DNA of 64,000 nt from Natrinema ejinorense. GTDB lineage: Archaea; Halobacteriota; Halobacteria; Halobacteriales; Natrialbaceae. The notes under the pieces were generated by a model. That model saw only the letters and a program-made list of their open reading frames with translations, was not told the origin of the DNA and did not search any database. The translations under genes and the position numbers were made by a program. Below are positions 16,635 to 25,622 of the stretch, one piece after another. Numbering within the stretch: the first letter of the stretch is position 1; each line of letters starts with the position of its first letter. Where the stretch lies: contig NZ_NXNI01000001.1 in assembly GCF_002494345.1 (NCBI RefSeq), positions 1,550,001-1,614,000 of the forward strand, written 5' to 3'.

Positions 16635-17456
16635 TCAGAGTGCCTTGTCGATGTTGTGAGTGAGACAGCCGACAACGAGTTCACGGAATTGCTTCCACCA
16701 GAGTCGTGAGCGGACGAATGCGCCATATTTCCGTTTAATGCGAGAGTTTACCGTTTCATTCTGACTACGTTGACCGTAGAGGTCGGCGTCCAACCGTGAG
16801 TTCCATGCCTTGTGGAGCGGCGAAAATTCTCGATGTTTGATGACCGGACGAACACCATCTTCACGGGCTAACGCGCGAATCATCTGGTCGTCGTATCCCT
16901 TGTCACCAAGGAGAATCGCTACTTCATCGGTATTCCGCTTGATGAGCGACGGTGCGATTTGTGAGTCGTGTTTTCGTGTCGTCGTCACGTGTAAGTCGAT
17001 GATTGTGTTCACTCTCGTGTCCACGAGAAGTGTGACTTTCAGCTGTTGAATCGTCAGCTTCGTTCGTTTCGTGTAGCGCTTCGAGGCGTGACTGCGGTCA
17101 AAGCCGGAGGCATCGATCCCGACGACACCGTTGGTCGGGAGGAGTGTGATCGAGAGGTTGAGCAGGACGCGCCAAACTGCCATATTGAGTCGATTGAACG
17201 CCTTACACAACGTCGAAGGAGAGGGGAGTTCCTCCAGATCGATGGCTCCCCGAATCCGAGGCATCTCGATAAGTTCGTCGAGAAGCGTCCGGTACGTCGT
17301 ATTCTTCCGAACTTTGAGACAGAGCAAAACGATGTGTTGATGGAGTGTGTATCGCCGTTTCGAGAATTTCGAGGAATAGCGAGCGACAGATCGCCGAGCC
17401 AAGTGCATCGCTTGCTCAACGAATCGGAGCAACTGCGACTTTGGGAGGGCCTTCAT
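16635..17456 (-). CDS. DDE transposase of the IS4/IS5 superfamily
   Basis: 273 residues. An N-terminal helical DNA-binding part is followed by a Transposase_11-like catalytic core: first Asp in VVGIDASGFDRSHASKRYT, second Asp in ILLGDKGYDDQMI, and the Glu within the Y-(2)-R-(3)-E-(6)-K signature YGQRSQNETVNSRIKRK near the C-terminus. No frameshift or internal stop is seen, so the enzyme may be active. ATG 17456 lies 52 bp inside the right end of the element, leaving room for its promoter. Confidence 0.93.
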   Translation of the reverse strand: MKALPKSQLLRFVEQAMHLARRSVARYSSKFSKRRYTLHQHIVLLCLKVRKNTTYRTLLDELIEMPRIRGAIDLEELPSPSTLCKAFNRLNMAVWRVLLNLSITLLPTNGVVGIDASGFDRSHASKRYTKRTKLTIQQLKVTLLVDTRVNTIIDLHVTTTRKHDSQIAPSLIKRNTDEVAILLGDKGYDDQMIRALAREDGVRPVIKHREFSPLHKAWNSRLDADLYGQRSQNETVNSRIKRKYGAFVRSRLWWKQFRELVVGCLTHNIDKAL

Positions 17457-17547
17457 CCGGTCAGACTACCGGGCGAACCTGTAACTCTCTGAGGATTTCA
17501 ACAGAGCCGTGCGAAAGGATATGGCGATCGCTCCCAAACGCGGGGAC

Positions 17548-18318
17548 ATGTCATGGGACACAGTCCGACTCGAGTGGGACGACACCGTCGCGACGCTGAC
17601 CGTCGACCGACCCGACGCGCTCAACGCGTTGAACGTCGACACGCTCGAGGCGATGAGCGAAGCGATCGCGGAAGCCGCGGCCGAAGATGCGCGCGCACTC
17701 GTCCTGACGGGGGCCGGCGATGCGTTCATCGCCGGAGCGGACATCAAGTACATGCAGGACCTGTCGGCGGAAGCCGCACAGGAGTGGGGAGAGCTGGGGC
17801 ACGAGGTGGCCAACGCCCTCGAGGCGTTCCCCGCGCCGACGATCGCGGCGGTCAACGGCTACGCCTTCGGCGGCGGCTGCGAGATGGCACTGGCCTGTGA
17901 TCTCCGCGTCGCGGCCGAGTCGGCGCTGATCGGCAACACCGAGATCGATCTGGGGATCATTCCCGGCTGGGGTGCCACCCAGCGGCTGCCGCGGCTGGTC
18001 GGCGACGAGACCGCGCGACGGATGATCTTCCTTGGCGAGCGCCTCGACGCCGATTCGGCCGCCGAGGCCGGCCTGTTCGGCGAAGTCGTTGCCGACGACG
18101 ATCTCGCGGACGTCGTCTCCGAGTTGGCCGACCGACTCGCCGCGAAACCGGCGTTCGCGATGTGGACCGCCAAGCAAGCGATCAATCAGGGCCAGGAAGG
18201 GTCGCAGGGAAGCGGCCTGGCATACGAGAAACGCGCCTTCGCGAGCCTCTTCGGGACGCACGACCAGCGTGAAGGGATGGCAGCGTTCGTCGAGGATCGG
18301 GAGCCTGAGTTCGAGTAA
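17548..18318 (+). CDS. Enoyl-CoA hydratase/isomerase family protein
   Basis: 256 residues from ATG 17548 (MSWDTVRLEW), the usual haloarchaeal start; GTG 17509 and ATG 17521 lie upstream in frame, but 17509 is part of the IS target duplication. Crotonase motifs: RPDALNALN, oxyanion-hole segments FIAGADIKYM and GYAFGGGCEMALACDLR, and the catalytic-loop region AESALIGNTEIDLGIIPGWGATQRLPRLVG, which carries the second Glu expected of a hydratase. It acts on enoyl-CoA in fatty acid or amino acid breakdown, possibly supplying PHA precursors. The insertion sequence ends 39 bp upstream and may have replaced its promoter. Confidence 0.9.
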   Translation: MSWDTVRLEWDDTVATLTVDRPDALNALNVDTLEAMSEAIAEAAAEDARALVLTGAGDAFIAGADIKYMQDLSAEAAQEWGELGHEVANALEAFPAPTIAAVNGYAFGGGCEMALACDLRVAAESALIGNTEIDLGIIPGWGATQRLPRLVGDETARRMIFLGERLDADSAAEAGLFGEVVADDDLADVVSELADRLAAKPAFAMWTAKQAINQGQEGSQGSGLAYEKRAFASLFGTHDQREGMAAFVEDREPEFE

Positions 18319-18348
18319 CGCGGGCACCGGCGCGCTCTCGGCCACACG

Positions 18349-19014
18349 CTAGCGGTCGTCGACGCGCCACGTCAACACCACGCCGTCGTCGAGCCGGTCG
18401 ACGGCTGCGAGCTCGAGCGTCGGGAACTCCGAAACGAACCCCTCGCCGTCGGCGAGGGTCGGGGCGTCGCGACCGCCGATGATTTTCGGGCCGACGAACA
18501 GCCGTAGCTCGTCGACCAGTCCGGCCTCGAACAGCGAGAAGATGAGTTCGCCGCCACCCTCGACCATGAGTTGCTCGAGGCCTTCCTCCTGCAGCGTTGC
18601 AAAGGCCCGCAGGAGGTCGACGCGCCCCTCGCCCGCCGTAATCAACTCGGCGTGGTCGGCGAGGGCCATCCGTCGATCGACGGGTGCGGCCTCGCTCAGG
18701 CAGACGTACGTCGTCGCCTCGTCGTCGAGGATCGCCGCATCCGTCGGGGTCCGTCCGCTCGAGTCGACGACGACACGCGCGGGGTTGCCGGGGCGGTCGT
18801 CCTCCCGGCGTTGGCTCCGCAGGTCGTCGTCTTTGACCGTCAGATGGGGGTCATCCGCGAGGACGGTCCCGACGCCGACGACGACGGCATCGCTCGCTGC
18901 CCGGAGGCGATCGACGCGTGCGAAGTCGTCGGCACCGCTGATCGCGAGCTGTTCGCGCCGGCGCGAGGAGAGTTTGCCGTCCGCGCTCGCGGCAGCGTTG
19001 ACGATGACGTCCAT
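18349..19014 (-). CDS. Diaminohydroxyphosphoribosylamino-pyrimidine reductase, archaeal RibD-C type
   Basis: 221 residues from ATG 19014 (MDVIVNAAASADGKLSS); the frame extends upstream but the conserved start is here. A RibD_C/dihydrofolate-reductase-like fold: SADGKL, VVGVGTVLADDPHLTV, ARVVVDSSGRTP, and LEQLMVEGGGELIFSLFEAGLVDEL with GPKIIGG. It reduces the ribosylamino-pyrimidine intermediate of riboflavin and F420 chromophore synthesis with NAD(P)H; archaea perform this step before deamination. The deaminase half of bacterial RibD is absent, as expected. It is convergent with the hydratase gene across a 30-bp gap. Confidence 0.9.
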   Translation of the reverse strand: MDVIVNAAASADGKLSSRRREQLAISGADDFARVDRLRAASDAVVVGVGTVLADDPHLTVKDDDLRSQRREDDRPGNPARVVVDSSGRTPTDAAILDDEATTYVCLSEAAPVDRRMALADHAELITAGEGRVDLLRAFATLQEEGLEQLMVEGGGELIFSLFEAGLVDELRLFVGPKIIGGRDAPTLADGEGFVSEFPTLELAAVDRLDDGVVLTWRVDDR

Positions 19015-19163
19015 ACCCGTGGTGGGGCGCCCGCTCGTAAAGAAATGTCCGTCTCTCGTCGATCGGTCTCCTCGGCTGCGAGCGACGGATGCCGGTCTAG
19101 GCGATACTATACGCGGGTATATAGCGATCAATTCGGAACATATAAACGACTTATCCGGTCTCG

Positions 19164-19880
19164 GTGGACGGGTCGAACGGACACGACGTGACGACAACCA
19201 ACTCCGCGTTCGACGACTCCGTATCGTTCGATCACCGCCACATCGACCTCGATACCCGCGACGACGTCTACGTCATCGGTGACGTCCACGGCTGCCTCGA
19301 CTCGCTCGAGGCGCTGTTGGACACGTTGGATGTAGGCGCGAACGACCTCGCCGTGTTCGTCGGTGATCTGGTCCGAAAGGGACCTGAGAGCAAGGCCGTC
19401 CTCGACCGGGTCAGGCGGTCCTCGCAACTGGTCTCGGTCCGCGGAAACAACGAGCAAAAGCTCCTCGAGGGGGAGGCCTCGCTGCCGGACCTCGACGTGG
19501 TCGACTACCAGTATCTGGAGTCGCTGCCGGCGGCGATTTCGTGGGACGGCGGACTCGTCGTCCACGGAGGGATCGATCCGAGCCGTTCGCTGTCGGCACA
19601 CTCGAACGAAGATGTGTTGACGCTGCGGTCGCCCGACGGCGACGGCTACGACGGCCCGTTCTGGTTCGAGAGCTACGAGGGACCGCCACGGGTCTTTTTC
19701 GGCCACACCGTTCTCGCGGATCCGATCGAACGGGAGTGGGCAGTGGGGCTGGATACCGGCTGTGTCTACGGTGGGAAGCTGACTGCCTACGACGTCCGCC
19801 GCGGAGAAGCCATCAGCGTGGTTGGAACGAGCCACGTCGAGCGGTCGTCCGAGAAAATCGTCACGACCGATAGCGAGTGA
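19164..19880 (+). CDS. Calcineurin-type metallophosphatase (PrpA/ApaH-like)
   Basis: 238 residues from GTG 19164 (GTG 19188 is an alternative). The metal-site motifs appear in order: YVIGDVHGCLDSLE, FVGDLVRKGPES, VSVRGNNEQ, VVHGGIDPS and FGHTV, placing it with serine/threonine phosphatases and diadenosine-tetraphosphate hydrolases. A TATA element (acatataaac, 19139-19148) is about 20-45 bp upstream of the candidate starts. The next gene, polyphosphate kinase, begins 18 bp after its stop, so the two form an operon; a role in nucleotide or polyphosphate turnover is therefore plausible but unproven. Confidence 0.85.
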   Translation: MDGSNGHDVTTTNSAFDDSVSFDHRHIDLDTRDDVYVIGDVHGCLDSLEALLDTLDVGANDLAVFVGDLVRKGPESKAVLDRVRRSSQLVSVRGNNEQKLLEGEASLPDLDVVDYQYLESLPAAISWDGGLVVHGGIDPSRSLSAHSNEDVLTLRSPDGDGYDGPFWFESYEGPPRVFFGHTVLADPIEREWAVGLDTGCVYGGKLTAYDVRRGEAISVVGTSHVERSSEKIVTTDSE

Positions 19881-19898
19881 GATGCGGGGGATTTCGGG

Positions 19899-22268
19899 AT
19901 GACCGACCGAGATACGACGGAAAGCGACGAACGAGACATGACGGAGAGGGACGAACGAGACACGACGAACGATCAGCCGCCCGACGAGACGGTAACCACC
20001 GATTCGGCGTTCGCGTTTCGATCGCTGCTCGAAGCGAACGACGAGACATCGGACTCGAACGACGCCGCTCGGGCAACGGAAACCGTGGCGCTCGAGCGCG
20101 CCGACACGACCGCCGAAACGGGCTCGGCAACGGATCCAGACCGGGATACGTTACCGGTTCCCGCGTCCGTGGAGGACCGGGCGACACGCTCGAGCGTCGA
20201 TCTCTCGGACCCGTCCTACTATCTGAACCGCGAACTCAGCGAACTCGCCTTCCAGCGTCGCGTCCTCCACGAGGTCCTCGATGCGGACAATCCGCTGTTA
20301 GAGCGAGTGAAGTTCCTCGCGATCGTCACGAAGAACCTCGACGAGTTCTTCCGCAAGCGTATTGGGGGACTGAAACAACAGATCGCGGCCGGCATCACGG
20401 AAGAGACGCCGGATGGACGAACGCCCGAGGAACAGTGGGCGGCCGCCCTCGAGGAGGCCCGGCCGTTGTTCGAGCGCCAGACCGCGTGTTACCGCGAGGA
20501 GATCCGCCCGGCGCTGGCCGACGAGGGAATTCGAATCCTCGACTACGACGACTTCACGGTCGACGAACGCCAGCAGTTGCGCGAGTACTTCGAGAGTTCC
20601 GTCCTGCCGACCCTGACTCCGCTGACGTTCGATCCGGCCCATCCGTTCCCGTTTATCTCGAATCAGAGCCTCTCACTCGCCGTGTTGACGCGGGGACGGC
20701 CCGGCGACGAGTTGACCTTCTCCCGGGTGAAAATCCCGCGGAATCAGCTCCGATTCGTCCAGGTCGGCGACGACACGCGGTACGTCCTCCTGGAGGACAT
20801 CGTCCGGGCGAACCTCGATCTGCTCTTCCCCGACGTCGAGGTAGTCGACACCGCTCTCTTCCGGGTGACGCGCAACGCGGAGGTCAGACGCGACGAGGAG
20901 GTCGCCGAGGACCTGATCGAGATGATCGAGGAGGTCATCGAGGAACGACGCTTCGCCACCGCTGTCCGGCTCGAGATCGAGCGCGACGCGCCCGAAACGA
21001 TCCGCGACATCCTCACGCGCGAACTCGATCTCGAACCGCGGGAGGTGTTTCACCTCGACGGCCCGCTGGATTACCGCGACTTCGCCGACCTGACCGACCT
21101 CGAGCGCCCCGACCTGAAACTCACCGAGTGGTCACCACAGCCCCATCCGCGACTGGGTCGATCCGAGGACGCGACGAACGTCTTCGACGCGATCAGCGAC
21201 GGCGACGTGCTCGTTCACCACCCCTACCACTCCTTCGAGGGGACCGTTCAACGGTTTCTCGAGACGGCGGCCAACGACCCCGACGTGCTCGCGATCAAGG
21301 CCGCGATCTACCGAACGGCGAGTGACTCACAGATCATCGAGAGTCTGATCGAGGCCGCCCGCAACGGCAAGCAGGTCGCCGTCATGGTCGAACTCAAGGC
21401 TCGCTTCGACGAAGAGAACAACCTCGAGTGGGCGAAGAAACTCGAGGAAGAAGGAATCCACGTCGCCTACGGGACGATCGGCTACAAGACGCACACGAAG
21501 ACCTCGCTGGTCGTCCGCGAGGAGGACGACGGCGTTCGGCTCTATTCGCACGTCGGAACCGGCAACTACCATTCCGAGACCGCCAAGCGGTACGAGGATC
21601 TGGGGCTGTTGACGGCCGATCGGGATATCGGGCAGGACCTCGTCAGACTGTTCAACTACTTCACCGGCCACTCGATGCATCGAGACTACCGAGAACTCCT
21701 CATCGCGCCGGGGAACATGCGAGATCGCTTCGTCGCCCTCATCCGAGCCGAAACCGAACGCGCACGCGACGGCGAGGACGCCCACATCGTCGCCAAGATG
21801 AATCGGTTGGAGGATCCGGAAATCGTCCGGGAGCTCTACAAGGCGTCGATGGCCGGCGTCGACATCGACCTGATCGTCCGGGACATCTGTCGGCTCCGCC
21901 CCGGACTCGAGGGCGTCAGCGACACGGTCGACGTCTACAGCGTCGTCGGTCGCTTCCTCGAGCATTCGCGTATCTTTCACTTCCACGCGGGCGGCGACGA
22001 GCGCTACTACATCGGCTCTGCCGACTGGATGACCCGAAACCTCGATAACCGGGTCGAGGCGGTCGCGCCGATCGAGGATCCCCGCCTCCAGCGTCGACTC
22101 GAAGCCATCCTCGAGACGCTGCTCTCGGACGATCGGAACAGGTGGGTGATGCGATCGGATGGGACCTACGATCGGTGTCAGCCCGCGGACGATGGTCCGA
22201 CCACGAACGTCCACGAGACGTGTATGCGATCCGCGGTAGACGATGCGCAGCGGGACACCCGGCAGTAG
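19899..22268 (+). CDS. ppk1: Polyphosphate kinase 1
   Basis: 789 residues. After an acidic Asp/Glu/Thr-rich extension of about 100 residues come the PPK1 domains: N domain with YYLNRELSELAFQRRVL; middle head domain; and the C1/C2 catalytic domains with KAAIYRTASDSQIIESL, MVELKARFDEENN and the phospho-histidine segment LYSHVGTGNYHSETAKRYED. It transfers the gamma-phosphate of ATP reversibly to inorganic polyphosphate. Length matches the family apart from the extension. It is co-transcribed with the upstream phosphatase and shares the neighbourhood with a PhoU-type regulator at 22944. Confidence 0.93.
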   Translation: MTDRDTTESDERDMTERDERDTTNDQPPDETVTTDSAFAFRSLLEANDETSDSNDAARATETVALERADTTAETGSATDPDRDTLPVPASVEDRATRSSVDLSDPSYYLNRELSELAFQRRVLHEVLDADNPLLERVKFLAIVTKNLDEFFRKRIGGLKQQIAAGITEETPDGRTPEEQWAAALEEARPLFERQTACYREEIRPALADEGIRILDYDDFTVDERQQLREYFESSVLPTLTPLTFDPAHPFPFISNQSLSLAVLTRGRPGDELTFSRVKIPRNQLRFVQVGDDTRYVLLEDIVRANLDLLFPDVEVVDTALFRVTRNAEVRRDEEVAEDLIEMIEEVIEERRFATAVRLEIERDAPETIRDILTRELDLEPREVFHLDGPLDYRDFADLTDLERPDLKLTEWSPQPHPRLGRSEDATNVFDAISDGDVLVHHPYHSFEGTVQRFLETAANDPDVLAIKAAIYRTASDSQIIESLIEAARNGKQVAVMVELKARFDEENNLEWAKKLEEEGIHVAYGTIGYKTHTKTSLVVREEDDGVRLYSHVGTGNYHSETAKRYEDLGLLTADRDIGQDLVRLFNYFTGHSMHRDYRELLIAPGNMRDRFVALIRAETERARDGEDAHIVAKMNRLEDPEIVRELYKASMAGVDIDLIVRDICRLRPGLEGVSDTVDVYSVVGRFLEHSRIFHFHAGGDERYYIGSADWMTRNLDNRVEAVAPIEDPRLQRRLEAILETLLSDDRNRWVMRSDGTYDRCQPADDGPTTNVHETCMRSAVDDAQRDTRQ

Positions 22269-22423
22269 CGGGCGCACTCGCGAAACGGGGCCTGCTTGGG
22301 CCGCCCTCTCCCGTCCCGTCGACTGCCCAGCCAAGGGACGGGAACCGGTCTCTCGACGAACGGAACACCGTTTATCCGCGACGGCACCGTTACGGAGCCG
22401 ATATAATTCGTATTGACCACTCA

Positions 22424-22430
22424 ATATACC
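22424..22430 (+). promoter_or_regulatory. TATA box of the small DUF7511-like gene
   Basis: atatacc core in tcaatatacc, centred about 29 bp before GTG 22456; this supports the GTG as a leaderless start. Confidence 0.4.
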
Positions 22431-22455
22431 AATTACCAGTCGCTTTGTATGTGCC

Positions 22456-22716
22456 GTGAGTACCCGTCCCTACGGACCTCACAAACCCATGAACGGATCC
22501 ACCGGCGGTTACGGCGATCGATCACCCCGACAGCGATTAGCTACGGCAACGCGGTACTCGACGGACGACCTCGACCTCGAGTCGATCGTCGTCCGGCACG
22601 AGCACCGGCCCGACCGATGGACGATCACGCCGCGTGAGTGCCCCGAGGCAAAGCAAGTGACGACCTGGTTGTCAGCGGATGCAGATGCTGTCGTCGACCT
22701 CGAAGAGTGCCGGTAA
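22456..22716 (+). CDS. Small haloarchaeal protein, DUF7511-like
   Basis: 86 residues, GTG start fixed by the TATA spacing (ATG 22489 is the alternative). The conserved C-terminal half reads LESIVVRHEHRPDRWTITPRE and then VTTWLSADADAVVDLEECR, the pattern of the short haloarchaea-specific family I know as DUF7511. It is soluble, and its function is unknown. It follows polyphosphate kinase on the same strand but has its own promoter. Confidence 0.6.
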   Translation: MSTRPYGPHKPMNGSTGGYGDRSPRQRLATATRYSTDDLDLESIVVRHEHRPDRWTITPRECPEAKQVTTWLSADADAVVDLEECR

Positions 22717-22913
22717 CGTGGTGTCTCGAGGGTGTCTGGGCCGTCCGATTCGGTGGCCGCTCGACTGGTCCCGGCCCAGTGTCAGGAATAAATAGTACTA
22801 TATATGTTTCTTGATGTCGCAGTACGTATACCGACCGATAGTTAGTAAAACCCCATCTTCACGGCCACTTCGGCCCCAAATCGGAACTCTGAACGACTCT
22901 ATAGACTGGTGGA

Positions 22914-22920
22914 TTTATAT
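22914..22920 (+). promoter_or_regulatory. TATA box of the AbrB-PhoU gene
   Basis: tttatat, centred about 27 bp before ATG 22944, the spacing of a leaderless transcript. It supports ATG 22944 over the upstream TTG at 22929. Confidence 0.6.
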
Positions 22921-22943
22921 TGTATTAGTTGGAAAGCCATCCT

Positions 22944-23939
22944 ATGGAGACGCGAAAGGTTCAGGTCACGGGCGGATCGACGTTCACCGTCTCGTTGCCG
23001 AAGACCTGGGCGACCGACAACGACGTCAGCAGCGGAACCACAGTCGAATTTTATCCCGAAGGGGACGAACTCCTCCTGACGCCCGAACGCGAGAACCGTC
23101 GCCAGGAAGGGACGCTGGATGTCTCCGGACTCGAGGACGAAGAACTGATGCGAGCAGTGATGACGATGTACGTCAGCGGCTTCGACGTCATTTCCCTCGA
23201 GGCCGGCCGGATTACGACCGACCAACGGAGCGCGATCCGCGACGCGACCCAGCGGCTCGTCGGCGTCGAAGTGCTCGAGGAGACCGCCGACAGCGTGGTC
23301 ATTCAGGACTTGCTCGACTCCTCGGAGCTGTCGATCGTCAACGCCGTCACGCGGATGCGCTTGATCGCCCAATCGATGCTCGAGGACGCGGTCACCGCGC
23401 TGATCGAAAACGACGACGCGATCGCTGAAGACGTGATCGAGCGCGACGACGACGTCGACCGGCTCTGGCTCGTCGTCTCGCGGATCTTCCGTGCGACGCT
23501 GCGCTCGCCCCGTGCAGTCGAGGAACTCGGCGTCTCCCGCGAGGACTGCTTCGACTATCACTCCAGTGCCCGCCAGCTCGAGCGGATCGCCGACCACGCG
23601 GTCAAGATCAGCGACATCTCGCTCAAGCTCAAGGACCTCCCTACCGACGTAGCCGATGCCATCCACGGACTCCACGCCGAAGCCGCGACGGTCTTCGAGG
23701 GATCGATGGACGCGCTGTTCGCCGAGGAGGCCACAGACGCCACCCGTCTCGGCCACGAGGCACTCGCCGGCGTCGTCGACATCGACGAACACACCCGGCG
23801 AATCGACGATATGCTCCGCGACCTCGAGCCCGCCCAGGCCCAATCGCTCGGACTGATCGTCGACTCGCTGTCCAGAAGCGCCGACTACGGCGGCAACATC
23901 GCCGAGACGGCGCTTCAGAAGGCGGCACCGCGTCCCTGA
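22944..23939 (+). CDS. AbrB/SpoVT-PhoU domain phosphate regulator
   Basis: 331 residues. An N-terminal swapped-hairpin AbrB domain (METRKVQVTGGSTFTVSLPKTWATDN) is joined to a PhoU domain of helical bundles (about 115-330), with the characteristic RRIDDMLRDLEPAQ and SADYGGNIAETAL near the end. PhoU proteins modulate Pst phosphate uptake through negatively charged metal-binding helices. With the AbrB part the archaeal form is probably also a DNA-binding regulator. Its location just after polyphosphate kinase fits phosphate homeostasis; no pst genes are in the window. Confidence 0.88.
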   Translation: METRKVQVTGGSTFTVSLPKTWATDNDVSSGTTVEFYPEGDELLLTPERENRRQEGTLDVSGLEDEELMRAVMTMYVSGFDVISLEAGRITTDQRSAIRDATQRLVGVEVLEETADSVVIQDLLDSSELSIVNAVTRMRLIAQSMLEDAVTALIENDDAIAEDVIERDDDVDRLWLVVSRIFRATLRSPRAVEELGVSREDCFDYHSSARQLERIADHAVKISDISLKLKDLPTDVADAIHGLHAEAATVFEGSMDALFAEEATDATRLGHEALAGVVDIDEHTRRIDDMLRDLEPAQAQSLGLIVDSLSRSADYGGNIAETALQKAAPRP

Positions 23940-24044
23940 ACGCTTCCCAGACCCGAAATCCGCTGCTTCGGCTCCTTTTCGTCCTATTAGTCCTCGAGGA
24001 ACTCCGTGGTGGCTTTACTCCGATCCGGAACGAAGGACAACGGC

Positions 24045-25028
24045 ATGGAGTACACGCGTCTCGGAGAGACGGGGCTCGAAGTGTCCCGGCTCTGTCTCGG
24101 CTGTATGAACTTCGGAACCGGCCAGCCGTGGATGGTCCACGACCGCGAGCAGTCCCGTGCGGTGATCGACCGCGCGCTCGAACTCGGGATCAACTTCTTC
24201 GATACGGCCAACGTCTACTCCCACGGCGAGAGCGAGGAGATCCTCGGCAGTGCCCTCGCCGATGCGGACCGCAGCCGGGCGGAACTCGTCGTCGCGACGA
24301 AGGTGTACGGTCGGATGCACGAGGGACCCAACGGCGAGGGACTCTCTCGCAAACACGTCCTCGAGCAGGCCGACGCGAGCCTCGAGCGGTTGGGAACCGA
24401 CTACATCGACCTCTACCAGATCCACCGCTGGGACGACGGGACGCCCATCGAGGAGACGCTCTCGGCGCTCGACCGCCTCGTCGACGACGGCCGGGTCCGC
24501 TACGTCGGCGCAAGCACGATGCCGGCCTGGAAGCTGATGAAGGCACTGTCCCGAGCCGACGTCGGCAATCACGAGCGCTTCGTCTCGATGCAGTGTGAGT
24601 ACAACCTCGTCGACCGACACGAGGAAGCGAACGCGTTGCCGCTGTGTGCCGACCAGGACATCGGGGTCGTGCCGTGGTCGCCGCTGGCCGGCGGCTTCCT
24701 GACTGGCAAATACGAGCGCGACGAGGATCCCGACTCGGGCCGGGCCGCGACGGACGAATTCATGGCCAAGCGATTCACCGACGAGAACTGGGCCGTCCTC
24801 GAGCGGGTCCGCGATATCGCCGACGCCCACGACGCGACGCCGGCGCAGGTGGCACTCGCCTGGCTGCTCCACAACGACATCGTCGACGCACCCATCGTCG
24901 GCCCGCGGACGATCGAGCACCTCGAGGACGACGCCGGGGCGCTCGCGGTCGATCTCAGTGACGGGGAACTCGAGCGGCTGGCGGACCCGATTACGCCCGT
25001 CTGGAACCCCGCTATCGGGGACGTGTGA
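24045..25028 (+). CDS. Aldo/keto reductase
   Basis: 327 residues from ATG 24045 (MEYTRLGETGLEVSRLCLG), the conserved AKR start; GTG 24006 would only add a tail. The TIM-barrel catalytic tetrad is visible: Asp and Tyr in NFFDTANVYSHGESE, Lys in VVATKVYG, and His in LYQIHRWD. NADPH contacts lie near the C-terminus (PIVGPRTIEHLED). It reduces aldehydes or ketones; the physiological substrate is unknown. It is related to the YajO/Tas and voltage-channel beta-subunit AKR branch (LGCMNFGTGQPWM). Monocistronic. Confidence 0.9.
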   Translation: MEYTRLGETGLEVSRLCLGCMNFGTGQPWMVHDREQSRAVIDRALELGINFFDTANVYSHGESEEILGSALADADRSRAELVVATKVYGRMHEGPNGEGLSRKHVLEQADASLERLGTDYIDLYQIHRWDDGTPIEETLSALDRLVDDGRVRYVGASTMPAWKLMKALSRADVGNHERFVSMQCEYNLVDRHEEANALPLCADQDIGVVPWSPLAGGFLTGKYERDEDPDSGRAATDEFMAKRFTDENWAVLERVRDIADAHDATPAQVALAWLLHNDIVDAPIVGPRTIEHLEDDAGALAVDLSDGELERLADPITPVWNPAIGDV

Positions 25029-25120
25029 TGCGACGTGACGAGCGGGCTGTGGCGACAGGGACAGTACTCGCTATCGGACGAGGCTGTCACGAGTCGCGAT
25101 ACCTCGAAAATCAGTCCGCG

Positions 25121-25492
25121 TTAGTCGAGGAGAACGGCGTTGACCTGACCGGTCTGTCCGGGACGGGAGGTGACGCGAGCGCGACCTTCGCTCGTCTCGA
25201 TGACGGCACCCTTCGTGATGATGTTCCGGCGGATGTAGTTCGGGTTGGCGTCGTTCTCGACGACGTCCTCGATCTCCGCGGAGACCGTCTCGTCGCCCTT
25301 GTTGACGCTCGCGACGTCCGTTGCGAGTGCGCGGGTCTTCGTGACGTTCCCGCGAGCGTCGACGGTCCGGAATCGCTGTTCGCCGACCTCAGTCTCGGTC
25401 GGGAGTCGACCGAGTTCGTCCTTGCGGCGCTTTCGAACGTTCTTCAGCCGACCACCGGTTCGCTTGCGCGTAGAGCGTCCCTGATCTTGCAT
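25121..25492 (-). CDS. rps8e: Ribosomal protein eS8 (S8e)
   Basis: 123 residues, the archaeal length. It opens MQDQGRSTRKRTGGRLKNVRKRRKDELGR, a basic rRNA-binding region, and has the conserved NPNYIRRNIITKGAVIET with the C-terminal ARVTSRPGQTGQVNAVLL. It is a small-subunit protein shared by archaea and eukaryotes and independent proof of domain. A minus-strand TATA-like aagtatac lies at 25512-25519, about 24 bp upstream of ATG 25492, consistent with leaderless expression. Confidence 0.97.
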   Translation of the reverse strand: MQDQGRSTRKRTGGRLKNVRKRRKDELGRLPTETEVGEQRFRTVDARGNVTKTRALATDVASVNKGDETVSAEIEDVVENDANPNYIRRNIITKGAVIETSEGRARVTSRPGQTGQVNAVLLD

Positions 25493-25622
25493 ACCCGATC
25501 ACAATCCGGGCGTATACTTGAATGCACTGCTACGAAATTTCACCCTGCGTTCTGGCGCGCTCGCAACAGGGTCTCCCTGGCGCGCTCGCGCTGTCCCTCG
25601 GTAAAATTTCGATCAAAAGCAC

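Larger units (their letters stand above)
16255..17508 (-). mobile_element. Complete IS with 17-bp perfect inverted ends, 8-bp target duplication and a passenger gene
   Basis: The element is 1254 bp. The left end ggctctgttgaaatcct (16255-16271) is the exact reverse complement of the right end aggatttcaacagagcc (17492-17508). It is flanked by the 8-bp direct repeat gtgcgaaa at 16247-16254 and 17509-17516, an intact and probably recent insertion. The transposase is a DDE enzyme of the IS4/IS5 type; 8-bp duplications are known for the ISH1-like branch of IS5. Between the transposase and the left end is a second gene for a 71-residue membrane protein, unusual for this class. Confidence 0.93.
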
